A stretch of DNA of 64,000 nt from NCBI GenBank assembly GCA_020536535.1, contig JAHLWZ010000802.1, positions 1 through 64,000 of the forward strand, given 5' to 3'. Source of the DNA: Pelomyxa schiedti (Eukaryota; Evosea; Pelobiontida; Pelomyxidae). Positions 1 through 10,325 of the stretch are shown here, one piece after another. A program made the position numbers and the translations under genes. The notes beneath the pieces are model-generated. The model did no database searches. It saw only the letters and a list, made by a program, of their open reading frames with translations, and was not told the origin of the DNA. Positions within the stretch are counted from its first letter, which is position 1. Each line of letters starts with the position of its first letter.

Positions 1-129
1 TTTGGGTTTCGACTACCAATTTGGGTACAAATTCAGCTCCCCAATGTTCACACAAATTGTCTTAAATCTCCCCGATCCCATCCAAATTGGGGAACTTGCA
101 CACACTTTGGAATCAGGGTGATGCAGGGT

Positions 130-532
130 GCGGAGGGAATCGGGGACGTGCACCACCCCCGCAAAAAGTGCTATGCGGGGGCCAGCTGGGAGGGAATTAT
201 GGAGGGGGTGGGGAGGGTCATTCAGCTGCGGTGGTGGAGGTGGTGGATACTCCACTGTGAGGAGCCACTCTGTGACTGCTGGTGAGGAACTGGTTGTTGG
301 GGAGGGTGGTGAACCCAAATTTAAATGAAAAAACTTGCAGGTTCACCACCCTTTTTCATGATTAAATGATTACGAGCACCACGTTGGTGGGCGTGGTGGC
401 TGTGGTTTGGTGTTAATTGAATGGGCCAAAACTCCCCCAGATGGTCCACGTGTAGTGTCGGACAGTAGCGACGCCACTACCTGTTCTTCAAGCTCTTCTT
501 CGTCTTCTTCATCTGAGAGTGAACGACCGTAG
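130..532 (+). pseudogene. Decayed 3' end of a glycine-rich B-box paralogue
   Basis: This segment matches the last ~90 codons of the intact gene at 588-3203, with the same order of glycine runs, the GGSFSCGGGGGGYST core, the GEGGEP segment and the final GGxGGCGLVxIxWAKT block. The ending here is a serine tract closed by TAG at 530-532. Compared with the intact copy, one base is missing in the poly-G run near 205-216, which breaks the frame. Two in-frame TGA codons lie between the GEGGEP segment and the WAKT block, where extra sequence has been inserted. An intron could remove the stops but not the frameshift. The 5' part lies outside the window or is lost. I read it as a degraded tandem duplicate; a functional gene with an unusual intron is less likely. 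Confidence 0.65.
304..351. repeat. 12-bp perfect inverted repeat inside the decayed copy
   Basis: GGGTGGTGAACC at 304-315 is exactly the reverse complement of GGTTCACCACCC at 340-351, with a 24-nt loop. The left arm is ancestral sequence shared with the intact gene; the right arm is absent there. It therefore looks like a local inverted duplication that accompanied the insertion. Confidence 0.7.
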
Positions 533-587
533 TAGATAAAAGATTGCCACTTTTTCCACGACGAACAGCCTTGTTCAATTTTTAAGA

Positions 588-3203
588 ATGTCGGCGTCGG
601 AAGAGAATGACGACGTTTTGATTGTGTCCCCTCGACACAAGCGATCGCGGCGCATTTCCTACACGAAGCACGATGCCGACGACGAAGGGGTGGTGGAGGA
701 AGAGAAGGAGGAAGAGACGGAAAGAGCCAGCAACGAGGAAGCGGAAGAGGGCACTTCGGTCATTCCCGGCAGCTGCCAGTCCCTGCCCTCAGAGCAGCAA
801 CAGCAGCAACCACAACGATACCGATGCGGAGACACGCCGTCCCCTTCCTCATCGCCGGCCATTAAACTGGAGAAGGAGGACACGCCGTCGGCATCGCAAC
901 CATCAACGTCATCGCCATCGACAGCATCGTCAGCCCCGGCGGCGACTACTACTACTACGCCTCATAATGTGCAGGCAGAGCCCCAGTACGAGTCCGAAAC
1001 TACGGCGGCTTCTCATAACAATGGTAGTTAGTTAGTACCTTGAAATGCCGCGTTCCTACTCACTTGATAACTGTATAATTGTAGGCCAGCTACTACTTTA
1101 ATTAAGTGGCTAAATGTGCTCGAGGTCATGCGAGCCGTGGGATGTGAAATGAATCCAACCTCACCAGGCATTCCCCATGATAGACTGATGTGTGCAGAGT
1201 GCACAACCAACGAGGCTACTGTGTGGTGCCAGAAGGAGGAAATTGCGCTGTGTGCTCAGTGTGACGCTGCTGCACACCAATTGAAAATAAGCAAAGGACA
1301 TCAGAGAGTCCCTATTGAGTCTTCAATGAAGCCAAAGAGGAGTTTTGCAGAACCCAAGTGCCCAGTGCACCCTAACAAGGACCTTGACATTTGGTGTGAG
1401 GATGACCAAGTGTGTACTTCATTATTCACCTTCTCGAAATTTTAAATTAGCATCTCACAATTAACAGACACTTTGCTGCCTTCTTTGCAAGGAAGAGAGC
1501 CACAAAGGGCACAACGTCTCATTCCGTGATGATGCACATCGTAGTGCCATTGAAAGGATGACAAAAGCATCCAAGCACATAAATGCAATGATCCATGCAG
1601 GTGCCTCCAAAGTTGTGGAAGAGCAAAAAGCACAAGACAAGTTGAAGGGTGATGCAAAAAACGCCAGAGACAACATTGAAGCTGCATTTGTCAGCTTTTA
1701 TAAGGCACTGGACCAACAAAAGGCACATCTCCTTTCGCAGCTGGAGGAAGCGCAAGAAACGTTGTCTAGTGCACTCGCCAAATCCACAGGTCCTCCTTTA
1801 GTCAAATCACGCAATCAAAATAACCAAACACAACAAGTGACAAACAAATTAACTCTCAAACTAAAACAGAAACGACAGTCTTCTCGATAGGGGAATGCCA
1901 GCAAATCAATGATGCAATTGAGCATCTCCAGAAATGTGACAATACCTTTTCAGTTTTGCAAATGCTCTCCCTCATTCACAAGAAGGAACGGACAAGTGGA
2001 GCACTCCATGTTAGAGACTTTGTTGGAGCTGAATGTAAACCTCTTCCAAGGGCACTACCTTTGGGAAAGCTAACATTTTTGTGTGACACTTTGGCTCTGA
2101 CAAAGTCACTGTCTAATTTTGGCTCCATCTTCCACTTTCCCTTGTTGGAAGGGAATTGCACCGTTGGTGATACCACGACCACAATCCAGTGGAATGAGAC
2201 AGAATCCCTGATCAAGAACCCAGAAGAAAAATTCTCGTACCAATGGGAACTATTGCGTGGCAACGCAATTGAAAAAGATTGGGTCACCAAAAGAAGAAAA
2301 ACTAAACTTGCACAACCTCAACTAGCAGATGAAACACGGATTGTGAGAATGAGAGCATTCTTTGGCCATGCAAAGAATTTGATCAAACAACCACACAATG
2401 CTTCGCCATGGTTTGAGACTAGTTTCAGCACACAACCATATACAGTATTCTCACAACCAGGCACATACATCTTCACAGTTCCGGAAGGTGTGGCATCAAT
2501 AAACGCAATTCTGATTGGAGGAGGTGGTGCTGGTGGCTCATGGGGCAAAGGAAAGCCACGCCGAGGAACCAATGGAGGTGATTCAATTATTGAAGGGATT
2601 GTCAGAGCCGGTGGAGGCAAGGCTGGAAGCTCAAGGCATGGTGGCTGTGAGGGTGGCCGTGGAACAACTGCAAATGGTGGCTCTGGTGGGAAGTCTGATG
2701 AGAGTGGTAATGCTGGGTCACATGGGGGTGGAGGTGGTGCAGGTGGGCAGGATGGCGGTGCAGATTACCCCAAAAGCGGGTCCAGGAAGAGAGGAGGCCC
2801 AGCAGAAAGGCAATATGCAGGATGCGGGGGGAGTGGAAGGGGATGGGGTGACCATGGCAAAGTATTAAGCTCATCAATGTCTGGTCCAGACTCCTGCAGG
2901 CAACAGCCAGAGAAGCCACATGGGGGCCAACCAGGGTGGAACTATGGGGGAGGAGGGGGAGGGTCATTCAGCTGTGGTGGTGGAGGTGGTGGATACTCAA
3001 CTCTGAAGAACCACCCCGTTAATGGTGGTCAGGAACTGGTTGTTGTTGTTGGGGAGGGTGGTGAACCTGAAAGGAAGAAGGCTGATGATGAGAACCACAT
3101 TGGTGGGCCTGGTGGTTGTGGTTTGGTGTTCATTGGTTGGGCCAAAACTCACTTTGTGGATGATGCCTCTAGTTCCCAGTCAAGTGGAAGTGACAGTGAG
3201 TGA
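588..3203 (+). CDS. Tandem B-box zinc-finger protein with C-terminal glycine-rich domain
   Basis: The best model has four exons: 588-1023, 1090-1409, 1468-1789 and 1870-3203. Exon 1 encodes a disordered acidic N-terminus with a KHKRSRR-like basic patch and poly-Q and poly-T runs. Exon 2 carries a first B-box (CAECTTNEATVWC...CAQCDAAAH) and the start of a second (CPVHP...WC), completed in exon 3 by CCLLCKEESHKGH. A coiled-coil of about 100 residues follows. The last exon adds a domain beginning YTVFSQPGTYIFTVPEG and then a long glycine-rich segment of the kind fused to receptors and adhesins, ending in an acidic serine tail. B-box plus coiled-coil suggests a TRIM-like scaffold, but no RING is visible, so ligase activity is not supported. 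The exon 1-2 join is the least certain. The partial copy at 130-532 indicates tandem duplication. Confidence 0.8.
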
Positions 3204-3515
3204 ACATGTACCCTGGTACTTCGATTCCCCAAAAAAAAAAAAAAAACGGAGAAACCAATGGTAGCGCTAAGTGTCAGAGAGTTTTGGGCATCCTAAATCC
3301 GAAGTATTAGGCCACCACCCCACGCCCGTTGAACCCGCTGAGGTGTCAGACACCCCAGAAGGCCCAAGTTTCGAAGTAAAAGCTTAGATTTTATGCACTG
3401 ACCGACTGTGCGTCAGCCCCCGCGAGGGGGCGGGGGGAGTTGAACCCCCAGTTCTGGACGTGAGACAATGACCTGTTGACACTTTAACTGATCGCATCGG
3501 CAGGAATTGTCGATC
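3204..3515. other. Intergenic region with A-run, GC hairpin and tRNA-like T-arm
   Basis: This 312-bp gap contains a run of about 16 A near 3230-3245 and a perfect hairpin GCCCCC-GCGA-GGGGGC at 3416-3431. On the minus strand a T-arm-like hairpin (GGGGG, loop TTCAACT, CCCCC; 3433-3449) contains a good B-box, GGTTCAACTCC. No 7-bp acceptor stem can be formed at the right distance and the anticodon arm is poor. It is therefore a tRNA-derived relic or chance structure, not a tRNA gene. Confidence 0.45.
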
Positions 3516-6500
3516 ATGGGGAGATTACCAGAGCTGAGATCTCTGGTGAGAGTGAACTATGGGAGGTTGTGATGTTTGAAGAATTTATTCTTTTCTTATT
3601 TTATTTATATTGTCGTTATCAGAAACCCGTTGCATCACAATTAATTGGGGTGATTCACATGGACGAAGGCCTGAGCGTTACGTTTCCTACTTCTGCCAAA
3701 AGGCACGATTCAACGGTGTGTTCTTTATTGTGTGAATTCGTTTTCCTTGACAATGACATTATCTCCAGGTGTATCAGTTTCGGGTCACTCTCGGGTAATT
3801 TCTCATTACAAACTAAAAAAAAAGACACTCACCTTTATAAAGGAGTACAGTGTATAATGTGACACAAGCCTATGGAGATCTTGTTCTACTGGATAACTGG
3901 GTTTTTAACCTTCCTCCTTCCACATTGCTTGTTCATTCCCGTATTATCTAGCTGAAATCCACACACAAAGTGACATTGGCTGATGTTCCAAAACTCAAAA
4001 ATCCAAATAATAAACGGTCACGTGATATTGTACGCCGAGTTTTGTATGTATACTTTGGTGGAGCTCTTCAGTACCCACCAATAGCAGAGGATCCTTATGT
4101 GATCGACTTCTTGACCTCACCAAAGGTATGTTTGTAATTAGTCGTTTATATTTTATTGAACCACACATACAGTACTCCACTGAGAAGGAGCTCCTTGTTG
4201 AAAGTATGCTCTTGTTTTCTTCTGCATATTCCATTGCCTACTATTATGGCATATAACCCGTATTATGTAATTAATGTCACGTCAGTTGTGGCAGCAAGAG
4301 GGCTGAACGTGACACCACATGACTCCATTTTATGTAAATTGAGCCTTTACAATGCACCCAAGCATCTACCCGATCCAACTAACACACACTCAACTGACCC
4401 TATTACTGCTTCCAAATCCAGTGTGTCTTGGAATTTTGAAACTTTCCTATTGTATAGCACCTTTTCTCTTTTATTGCTGTTAACCTTGTGTATCAAAGAT
4501 CCATTACTGATCAAACCGCTGGTCTGGAAATCTCTCTCTTTTCACAAAGACAAGCACATGGTTTTTTGGTTGATTGTCTTACTGTATGGAACTCGCTCAC
4601 TGATTATTAGGGTAGTCTCAAAATTCCACTTGAAACAATACCACTTGGGCAAAGCAAGCACTGGTATGTCAGCATGAGGAAGGGACCATACCCAATCATC
4701 CACAATAAAGGTTTCCCTTGAAGTCAACAAGTCAATTCCCCTCGCCTGTGAAGGGTGAATTACTACTACATCTCTTTCTCAAGTCTCCTGTGCTCCAAGG
4801 CAGAACTGTGAATCTACCTGTAGTTGAGGAACCCAACACAGCAGCACAACAGAGGGCAAGAGAGGTGAGAAGAGGAACCCTCCTTTGTTTATGTTCTACA
4901 ATCACTCAGTGATGTTGCATGTGAGCATAGTAACCTCTCTCCTTGTTTAATGCCGTGTAGGAAGCTCGGAAACAGAAATCTCGGTTTGGTACTGTTGGAT
5001 CTCTTCGAATTCGTTACCTATATGCGCCTTCAACACGACACTGGGATGGTGCAATCACAATTGACGGTATTGTCTTTTCTAAGAAGCCATCCTTTCTTAA
5101 TGGGTTCGTAGTGATCTCAGCAAAAAATCTCACTTCTTGTAGAAGCTCTGGTTTTTTTTACCTTTGCTCCTGTATTCTTATTGACTATCTACAGGTGTCC
5201 TCCAGTCATATGTGTTTTGTGTGGTTACATTTGGTGCTCAAAAGTTCAAGACACAAGCGCAAAAAAAAGCTGGCGGGCTTTTCCAATGGAATGAAACCTT
5301 CTTCTGCGCTATTTCTCCTTCCAATGCCCTTTTGGGAAATAAAGGTGCCATAATGATAGAGCTATATGAATGGGACCGTCTAGGTACCGCATGGATAGTT
5401 TTTGGACTCTAAAATGTAACCCGCGATAGGCTCTCATCTTCTTCTTGGAAGTGTTCAGTTGATCCTTTGTGAACTCCCTCCCAATGAAGACTCCACCCAT
5501 TGGTACCCCATAATGCCCGAACCCTCAGAAGTACAAGTTGGACACAATCCCGCTCAAAAAATGAAAGAAGAAGGATGGGTTCCACGGTTTCCTGTAGTGA
5601 TTGTACCAGGTTTTGCATCATCTGCTCTTATGGTGTGCAAAGGTCCTATATCAGCATGGCAGAACCAGATTGTGTGGTTATCTTTATCCAAGGTAAGGAG
5701 AAATCTTACCATGACAACCCCTATGTAATAATTGCAAAAGATTGGAAGCCAATCTTTCCGCCAAATGGGAACAACTGTACAATCTGTGGTATAACCCTGC
5801 CCACATTTTTTTTTCTCCTTGAACAATGTCCTAGTTTTCCAAAACAGCTTCAGTTTTTTCTGGCTGGTTTGGTTCCAGTTCAGACAGTAGTTCTCAATCT
5901 ACAAATCCTGAAGACGTGGAATTCAAGGTACCTGTTCATTTCTGAGTCCCCGCAATTGCTCTTACTTGATAATAGAACCTCTTCGTAAAATATATAAGCC
6001 TGAATCCCTCAGATGGAAGGTCAGATCCTCCTGGTATCCCAACTATTCTGAGTATTCTGAAAGTGAATGTTGCATAGGACTGCAAATTAGAGCTGTCCCT
6101 GGAACCCAAGGGGCATTATATCTGGACCCAGGCGTTGTCTCCTCACTTAGCTGGGTACCTAACTGCAGAGAGAATCTTTTATTGATGTTGATGAAAAGGT
6201 GATGGGACCTTTGGTGGAATGTCTTCGAGAGTTTGGTTATACAGATGATAACCTGGTTGCTTGCCCTTATGACTGGAGATTAGATCGTAAGAAGTTCACA
6301 TTTCTCGCCGTATTTGTGAACACCTTTCTAGCGGAATGCCTGGAAATGCGCGATGCGTACTTTACTGACCTTAAAGAAACAATTCAAAGAGTTGTAAGAA
6401 CAACAGGAAACAAAGTATGTCTACTGGGTCACTCAATGGGGAATCGGTACAGATCATATTTTTTGAACATTCAATGATATTTGACTCCAGGACAATTCAG

Positions 6501-8397
6501 TACTTCTTGAATAAAGTGAAAGTTGAAGTTGGCCAACGGTGGATAGATGACCATATACATGAATTTATAGCTGTTGGAGCTCCCTTCTTGGGGGCTCCTA
6601 AGACCATTCGATCTCTTGTATGAATCCCTGAGTAGGTTTATCCTCACACCTTCAAAGTGCACTGGAGACCGCTTTGGTCTTGATGCCCTCCTTGAAGCAG
6701 ATGAGGCACTGGCATTTTCAAGGACTCTAGGTGGGTAGAGGAGATAAGGCCCAAGTTTTCTTATATTTTTTTTTTTTCAGGAAGTTCTCCTCAACTGCTA
6801 CCTCTTGGGTTAGGGCATTACTTTGAAGATCGAGATAGTAGTTTTGTATATCTTCATGAGACTGATACACCCAATCACTATCACTACAAGCCACTAACCA
6901 TTAAAGAATCCCTCATCAAGTCTGGTGCAATTGTTTGTCCCATCAACATTTTCATCTCTTCTGACTCTCAAATTAGAAACCACTAGAATTCTTTGAGCAG
7001 TATTATCTGAATAACCCCTTTTATGGGGGTCTAGAAGGAAAAGAAGCTATCCTGGAACCTCCTCCAGTACAAAGACTTTACGCGATATATGGTTTTTAAT
7101 TTATGGCCCAAATCGTTCAAATTCACATCATTAAGGAGTGAATTTGCCCACGGAAAAATATTATTTCTACAAGAACACACCACATGGTTTTATTTTTGAC
7201 GGGAACCCTCAAGTGAACTTACCAGGAATAAAGATATCAAACGGCATTGGTTATGAAACTGATTGTATGAGGTTTTTTTCATTTTTCTTATTTCCAATTT
7301 TGGGTGTAGGTACACCACAGAAACGGTTGGCTGAGCAAATGGGTGTGTATGGAACTCGCTCTGGTGATGGCACTGTCCCTTGGCAGTCATTGAATTACTG
7401 CACCCATTGGAGAACACACATTCCGTATCTGGAGGTACAGGAATTGCAGCATGTAGAACATCGAGAAATATTGAGAAACAAGCTATTTTGGCAGTTGCTA
7501 CTGGAGAGAGTGTGCACTGGTAATTCCTCTTTCAACACCTGACAATCTTTCGTAGATTTCACAGCCTCCCGCGAATTTACAAAGATGCCCCAGCCAAGAA
7601 GAACCTGTCTCATCTTCACATCCCTCACAAAATTCTTCTGACACACGTAATCTTACCCCATCTCCGTCTTTTCTCACTAATGCGAAGTGCAGATCCCCAA
7701 GAAGGAGGGTCCGACTTGTCAATTCCTCCATCTTCGTCCACCCCTGTTGCCACCGTGTCTAATGCCACTCCCACTACCGCCGCCACGGCGACACTCAATT
7801 CCCCTAGCAGTGCTAGTAGCACCGCCAGCATTGCCCCGACGACTCCCAGTGCCCCTGTAGCTTCTACTGCAACCACTAAGCCTTCCAGCTCCAACCAGGT
7901 GAGGTATATCTTGGCTGCTTCCGATCCTTAAATACCTTTTCAGACAGATATACATGAACTAGTTGACCCATTTGCAACTTCGACCGTACTCAAAGCAGGA
8001 TTTCTAATCAAACGAGGATCTGTCATGAAGAGGAAGTGGAAGTCCAAGTTTTTTGTGCTTTACACAGAGCATCTTGCATACTATCGATCGCCTTGCGTAC
8101 CATTACCCTCAACTCCCTCCCAGTTGCTTTCTAACATTTTCCCCAGTCTCCTTCAGCCAAAGGAGTGATACCCGTCAAGAACATGGACTGTTTGCGTGTC
8201 GCCGAATGTGATCCCGGCGGGGGACAGCATCTGCCAGGCTTCGAAATTGTAACCCCCAAAGGTATGTCATACCGCAATGTAAACCTGCAACTAACAGTCT
8301 TCAATCAGAAACATTTCACTTATGTGCACAAAGTCACGAAGAAATTGATTGTTGGTTCTCCGTATTGGCTTCCTTGCACGACCACCACGAGCCGTGA
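3516..8397 (+). CDS. LCAT-family lipase/acyltransferase fused to PX-like, two C2 and PH domains
   Basis: About 25 short exons can be chained in frame. The order is a PX-like N-terminal region (about 3623-4125; it ends with the R...YFGGAL...FL pattern), C2 domain 1 (LLVEIVAARGLNV at 4190-4300, WNFETFL, IPLETIPLG...WYV), C2 domain 2 (LRIRYLYAPS near 5010, WNETFF, EWDRLGTAWI) and an LCAT domain from about 5575. The LCAT signatures are PVVIVPGFASSAL, CPYDWRLD, the nucleophile elbow GHSMGN (near 6430), VGAPFLGAPK, the Asp motif SGDGTVP (near 7365) and a His in VEHREIL (near 7465). After a low-complexity S/T/A/P linker comes a PH domain (AGFLIKRGSVMKRKWK...FHLCAQSHEEIDCWFSVL), and the stop is TGA at 8395-8397. 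LCAT enzymes cleave or transfer fatty acyl chains of phospholipids; the lipid-binding domains suggest a cytosolic enzyme recruited to phosphoinositide- or Ca-marked membranes (inference). The first exon at 3516 is the weakest part. Confidence 0.8.
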
Positions 8398-8542
8398 TGT
8401 CCTCGATGTTTTTGATCGAACTAATTCAAGGCCGGATCCACAGCGGATCGGTTAAAACAACAGAAAAACGCCGGAAACGGTTCAAAACTTACAGAACAAC
8501 AAAGCAACTACACAACACACAAACAAAAAAAAACTCAAGAGA

Positions 8543-10265
8543 ATGAACAACAGCTTCGCCGGGACGGTTGGGCTTGTTTTTGCACTGGCGTGCGTCGTCG
8601 CCGCGTCTACGACAATAACACTGAAAGGCACATCGATTGCCGTGAGTGGAAGCGGCGTTACCGTAAAAGGCACTGTGGCTACAATTACAACAGCAGGTAA
8701 ACAATGAAAACGTGGGCAATTTAATTGGGAGCCTTTCTTTCTGTTCCCTCCTGTGACACAAAATTTTAGGGCAGTACATTGTGACTGGTACCCTGAATGA
8801 TGGCCAGCTTGTTGTGGACTCAACGTCGGATGGCACTGTAGAAATTGTCCTTCAGACTGCCTCTATCACTTGTTCTACAGGTAGTCCACCTGACTTCCTT
8901 TTTTTTTTAAAGTCATGGTGCCTAGGTTCGGCTCTTCTGGTCAATCAGTCGGATGATACTCTCATCACACTGTACAGCGAAACCACAAATACTCTCAGTG
9001 ATGCTTCTACCTACAGCAATCCAGATGACTCCCCCAATGCCGCTCTTTTCAGTCACGATGTTCTCACCATCTCTGGAACAGGAAAGCTCTATGTGAACGG
9101 AAACTGGAAGGATGGAATCACCAGCAAAGATGGTCTGATGATCAACCAAGGAACCATAATTGTAAATGCTGTTGATGATGGCGTAAGAGGCAAGGACTAT
9201 CTTATCCTATCTGGTTCCCTCACTTATCTCACTGTTACGGCTGGAGGCGACGCCATCAAGTCCGACAATGCCGAAAGTGGTGATATTACAATTCAGGAAG
9301 GGGAATACTACCTAAAAGCTGGTGGATTGGGAGTATACGCAAATCGCGATCTGTATTTCTTCCGTGGGGACATTCAAATCACCTCTACTGGTATGGGCTT
9401 GAGGGCTGACAACAGCCTCACTATAACCGATGGAACTCTTGTGATAGATTCCATGGATGACTGCATTCACAGCCCCAATTCAGTTGTCATAAATTCTCCA
9501 GCTTCTCTAACGCTGATGAGCGGAGATGATGGCATTCACGCTGATGTTATTGCTATTACTGGTGGTGACATAGACATTTCGGAGTGCTTCGAAGGTATTG
9601 ATGGTACAACGATCACTATCGCTGGCGGAACAATTCACATCAACTCTGATGATGACGGAATTAACTCGGCATCCAATAGTACAAATACCTTGGAAATAAC
9701 TGGGGGCTATATCTACATAGATGCACTGGGCGACGGGATTGATATCAACGGTGCTATAACTATGCGTACCGGTACTGTGATTGTGAACGGCGCCGAAAGT
9801 TCTTCCCATGCTGCTGTGGAATATGATACTTCTTTCACCCTTGATTCCGGCTTCCTCATTGGCGCAAGTTGTTATATTTCCATCTCCTTTGATTGCTAAC
9901 ATACCTATTCTCCCAACAAAGGCAGCTGCGAAGAAGCTCGAACCTCCAGTGCCGGTTCCCAGAGATCCATTCTGGCGGAATTCTACACGGCCCAGGCACC
10001 AGGGACACTCTTCCGGCTGGTAACATCTTCAGGACAGGGCGTTGCGACTTTCGCGCCTAGCAAGATGTGGCAAGCTGTGGCGTTCTCGTCGTCATCACTG
10101 CTTGTTGGGTCCAAGTACTCTATTTACTATGGAGGAAGCTGCACAGGAACACCCACCGATGGACTTTATCCAACGGACTGCACGTATACAGCTGGGACAC
10201 TTCTTACAAGTTTCACTATCAGCTCTACAGTAACCAAAGTGGGTGCCAGTTGTTCGTCGTATTAG
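8543..10265 (+). CDS. Secreted Cthe_2159-like carbohydrate-binding beta-helix protein
   Basis: Exons are 8543-8696, 8770-8880, 8926-9867 and 9922-10265. The start ATG opens a clear signal peptide (MNNSFAGTVGLVFALACVVA). The mature part is a right-handed beta-helix with repeated hydrophobic/Asp-Gly turns such as SMDDCIHS, GDDGIHAD, DDDGINS and GDGIDI, typical of the bacterial DUF4353/Cthe_2159 family that binds acidic or cellulosic polysaccharides. The C-terminal module has the family's FAPSKMWQAVAFSSSSL and KYSIYYGG segments. The second intron (45 nt) is open in frame, so the splice there is inferred. Most known relatives are bacterial, so horizontal acquisition followed by intron gain is plausible. 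The function is likely binding of prey or substrate polysaccharide. Confidence 0.75.
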
Positions 10266-10325
10266 AAGAAATAAGCATTATTTAAAAAAGGCTTTTCTTA
10301 TTTCTATGTGTTTGTTACAAGCTGC

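Noticed and set aside
4584-4610. A 27-nt intron in C2 domain 1 of the lipase fusion
   Set aside because: A donor further upstream (about 4569) gives a 42-nt intron in the same phase and a better C2 sequence (GFLGSLKIPLE).
4430-4660. A two-helix membrane protein suggested by a hydrophobic frame
   Set aside because: The hydrophobic stretch is mainly read-through of an intron inside C2 domain 1 in the wrong frame.
6600-6660. A +1 frameshift in the LCAT domain after GAPKTIRSL
   Set aside because: A 40-nt GT-AG intron ending in CAAAG joins SLCTGDRFGLDALL in frame, which matches the family.
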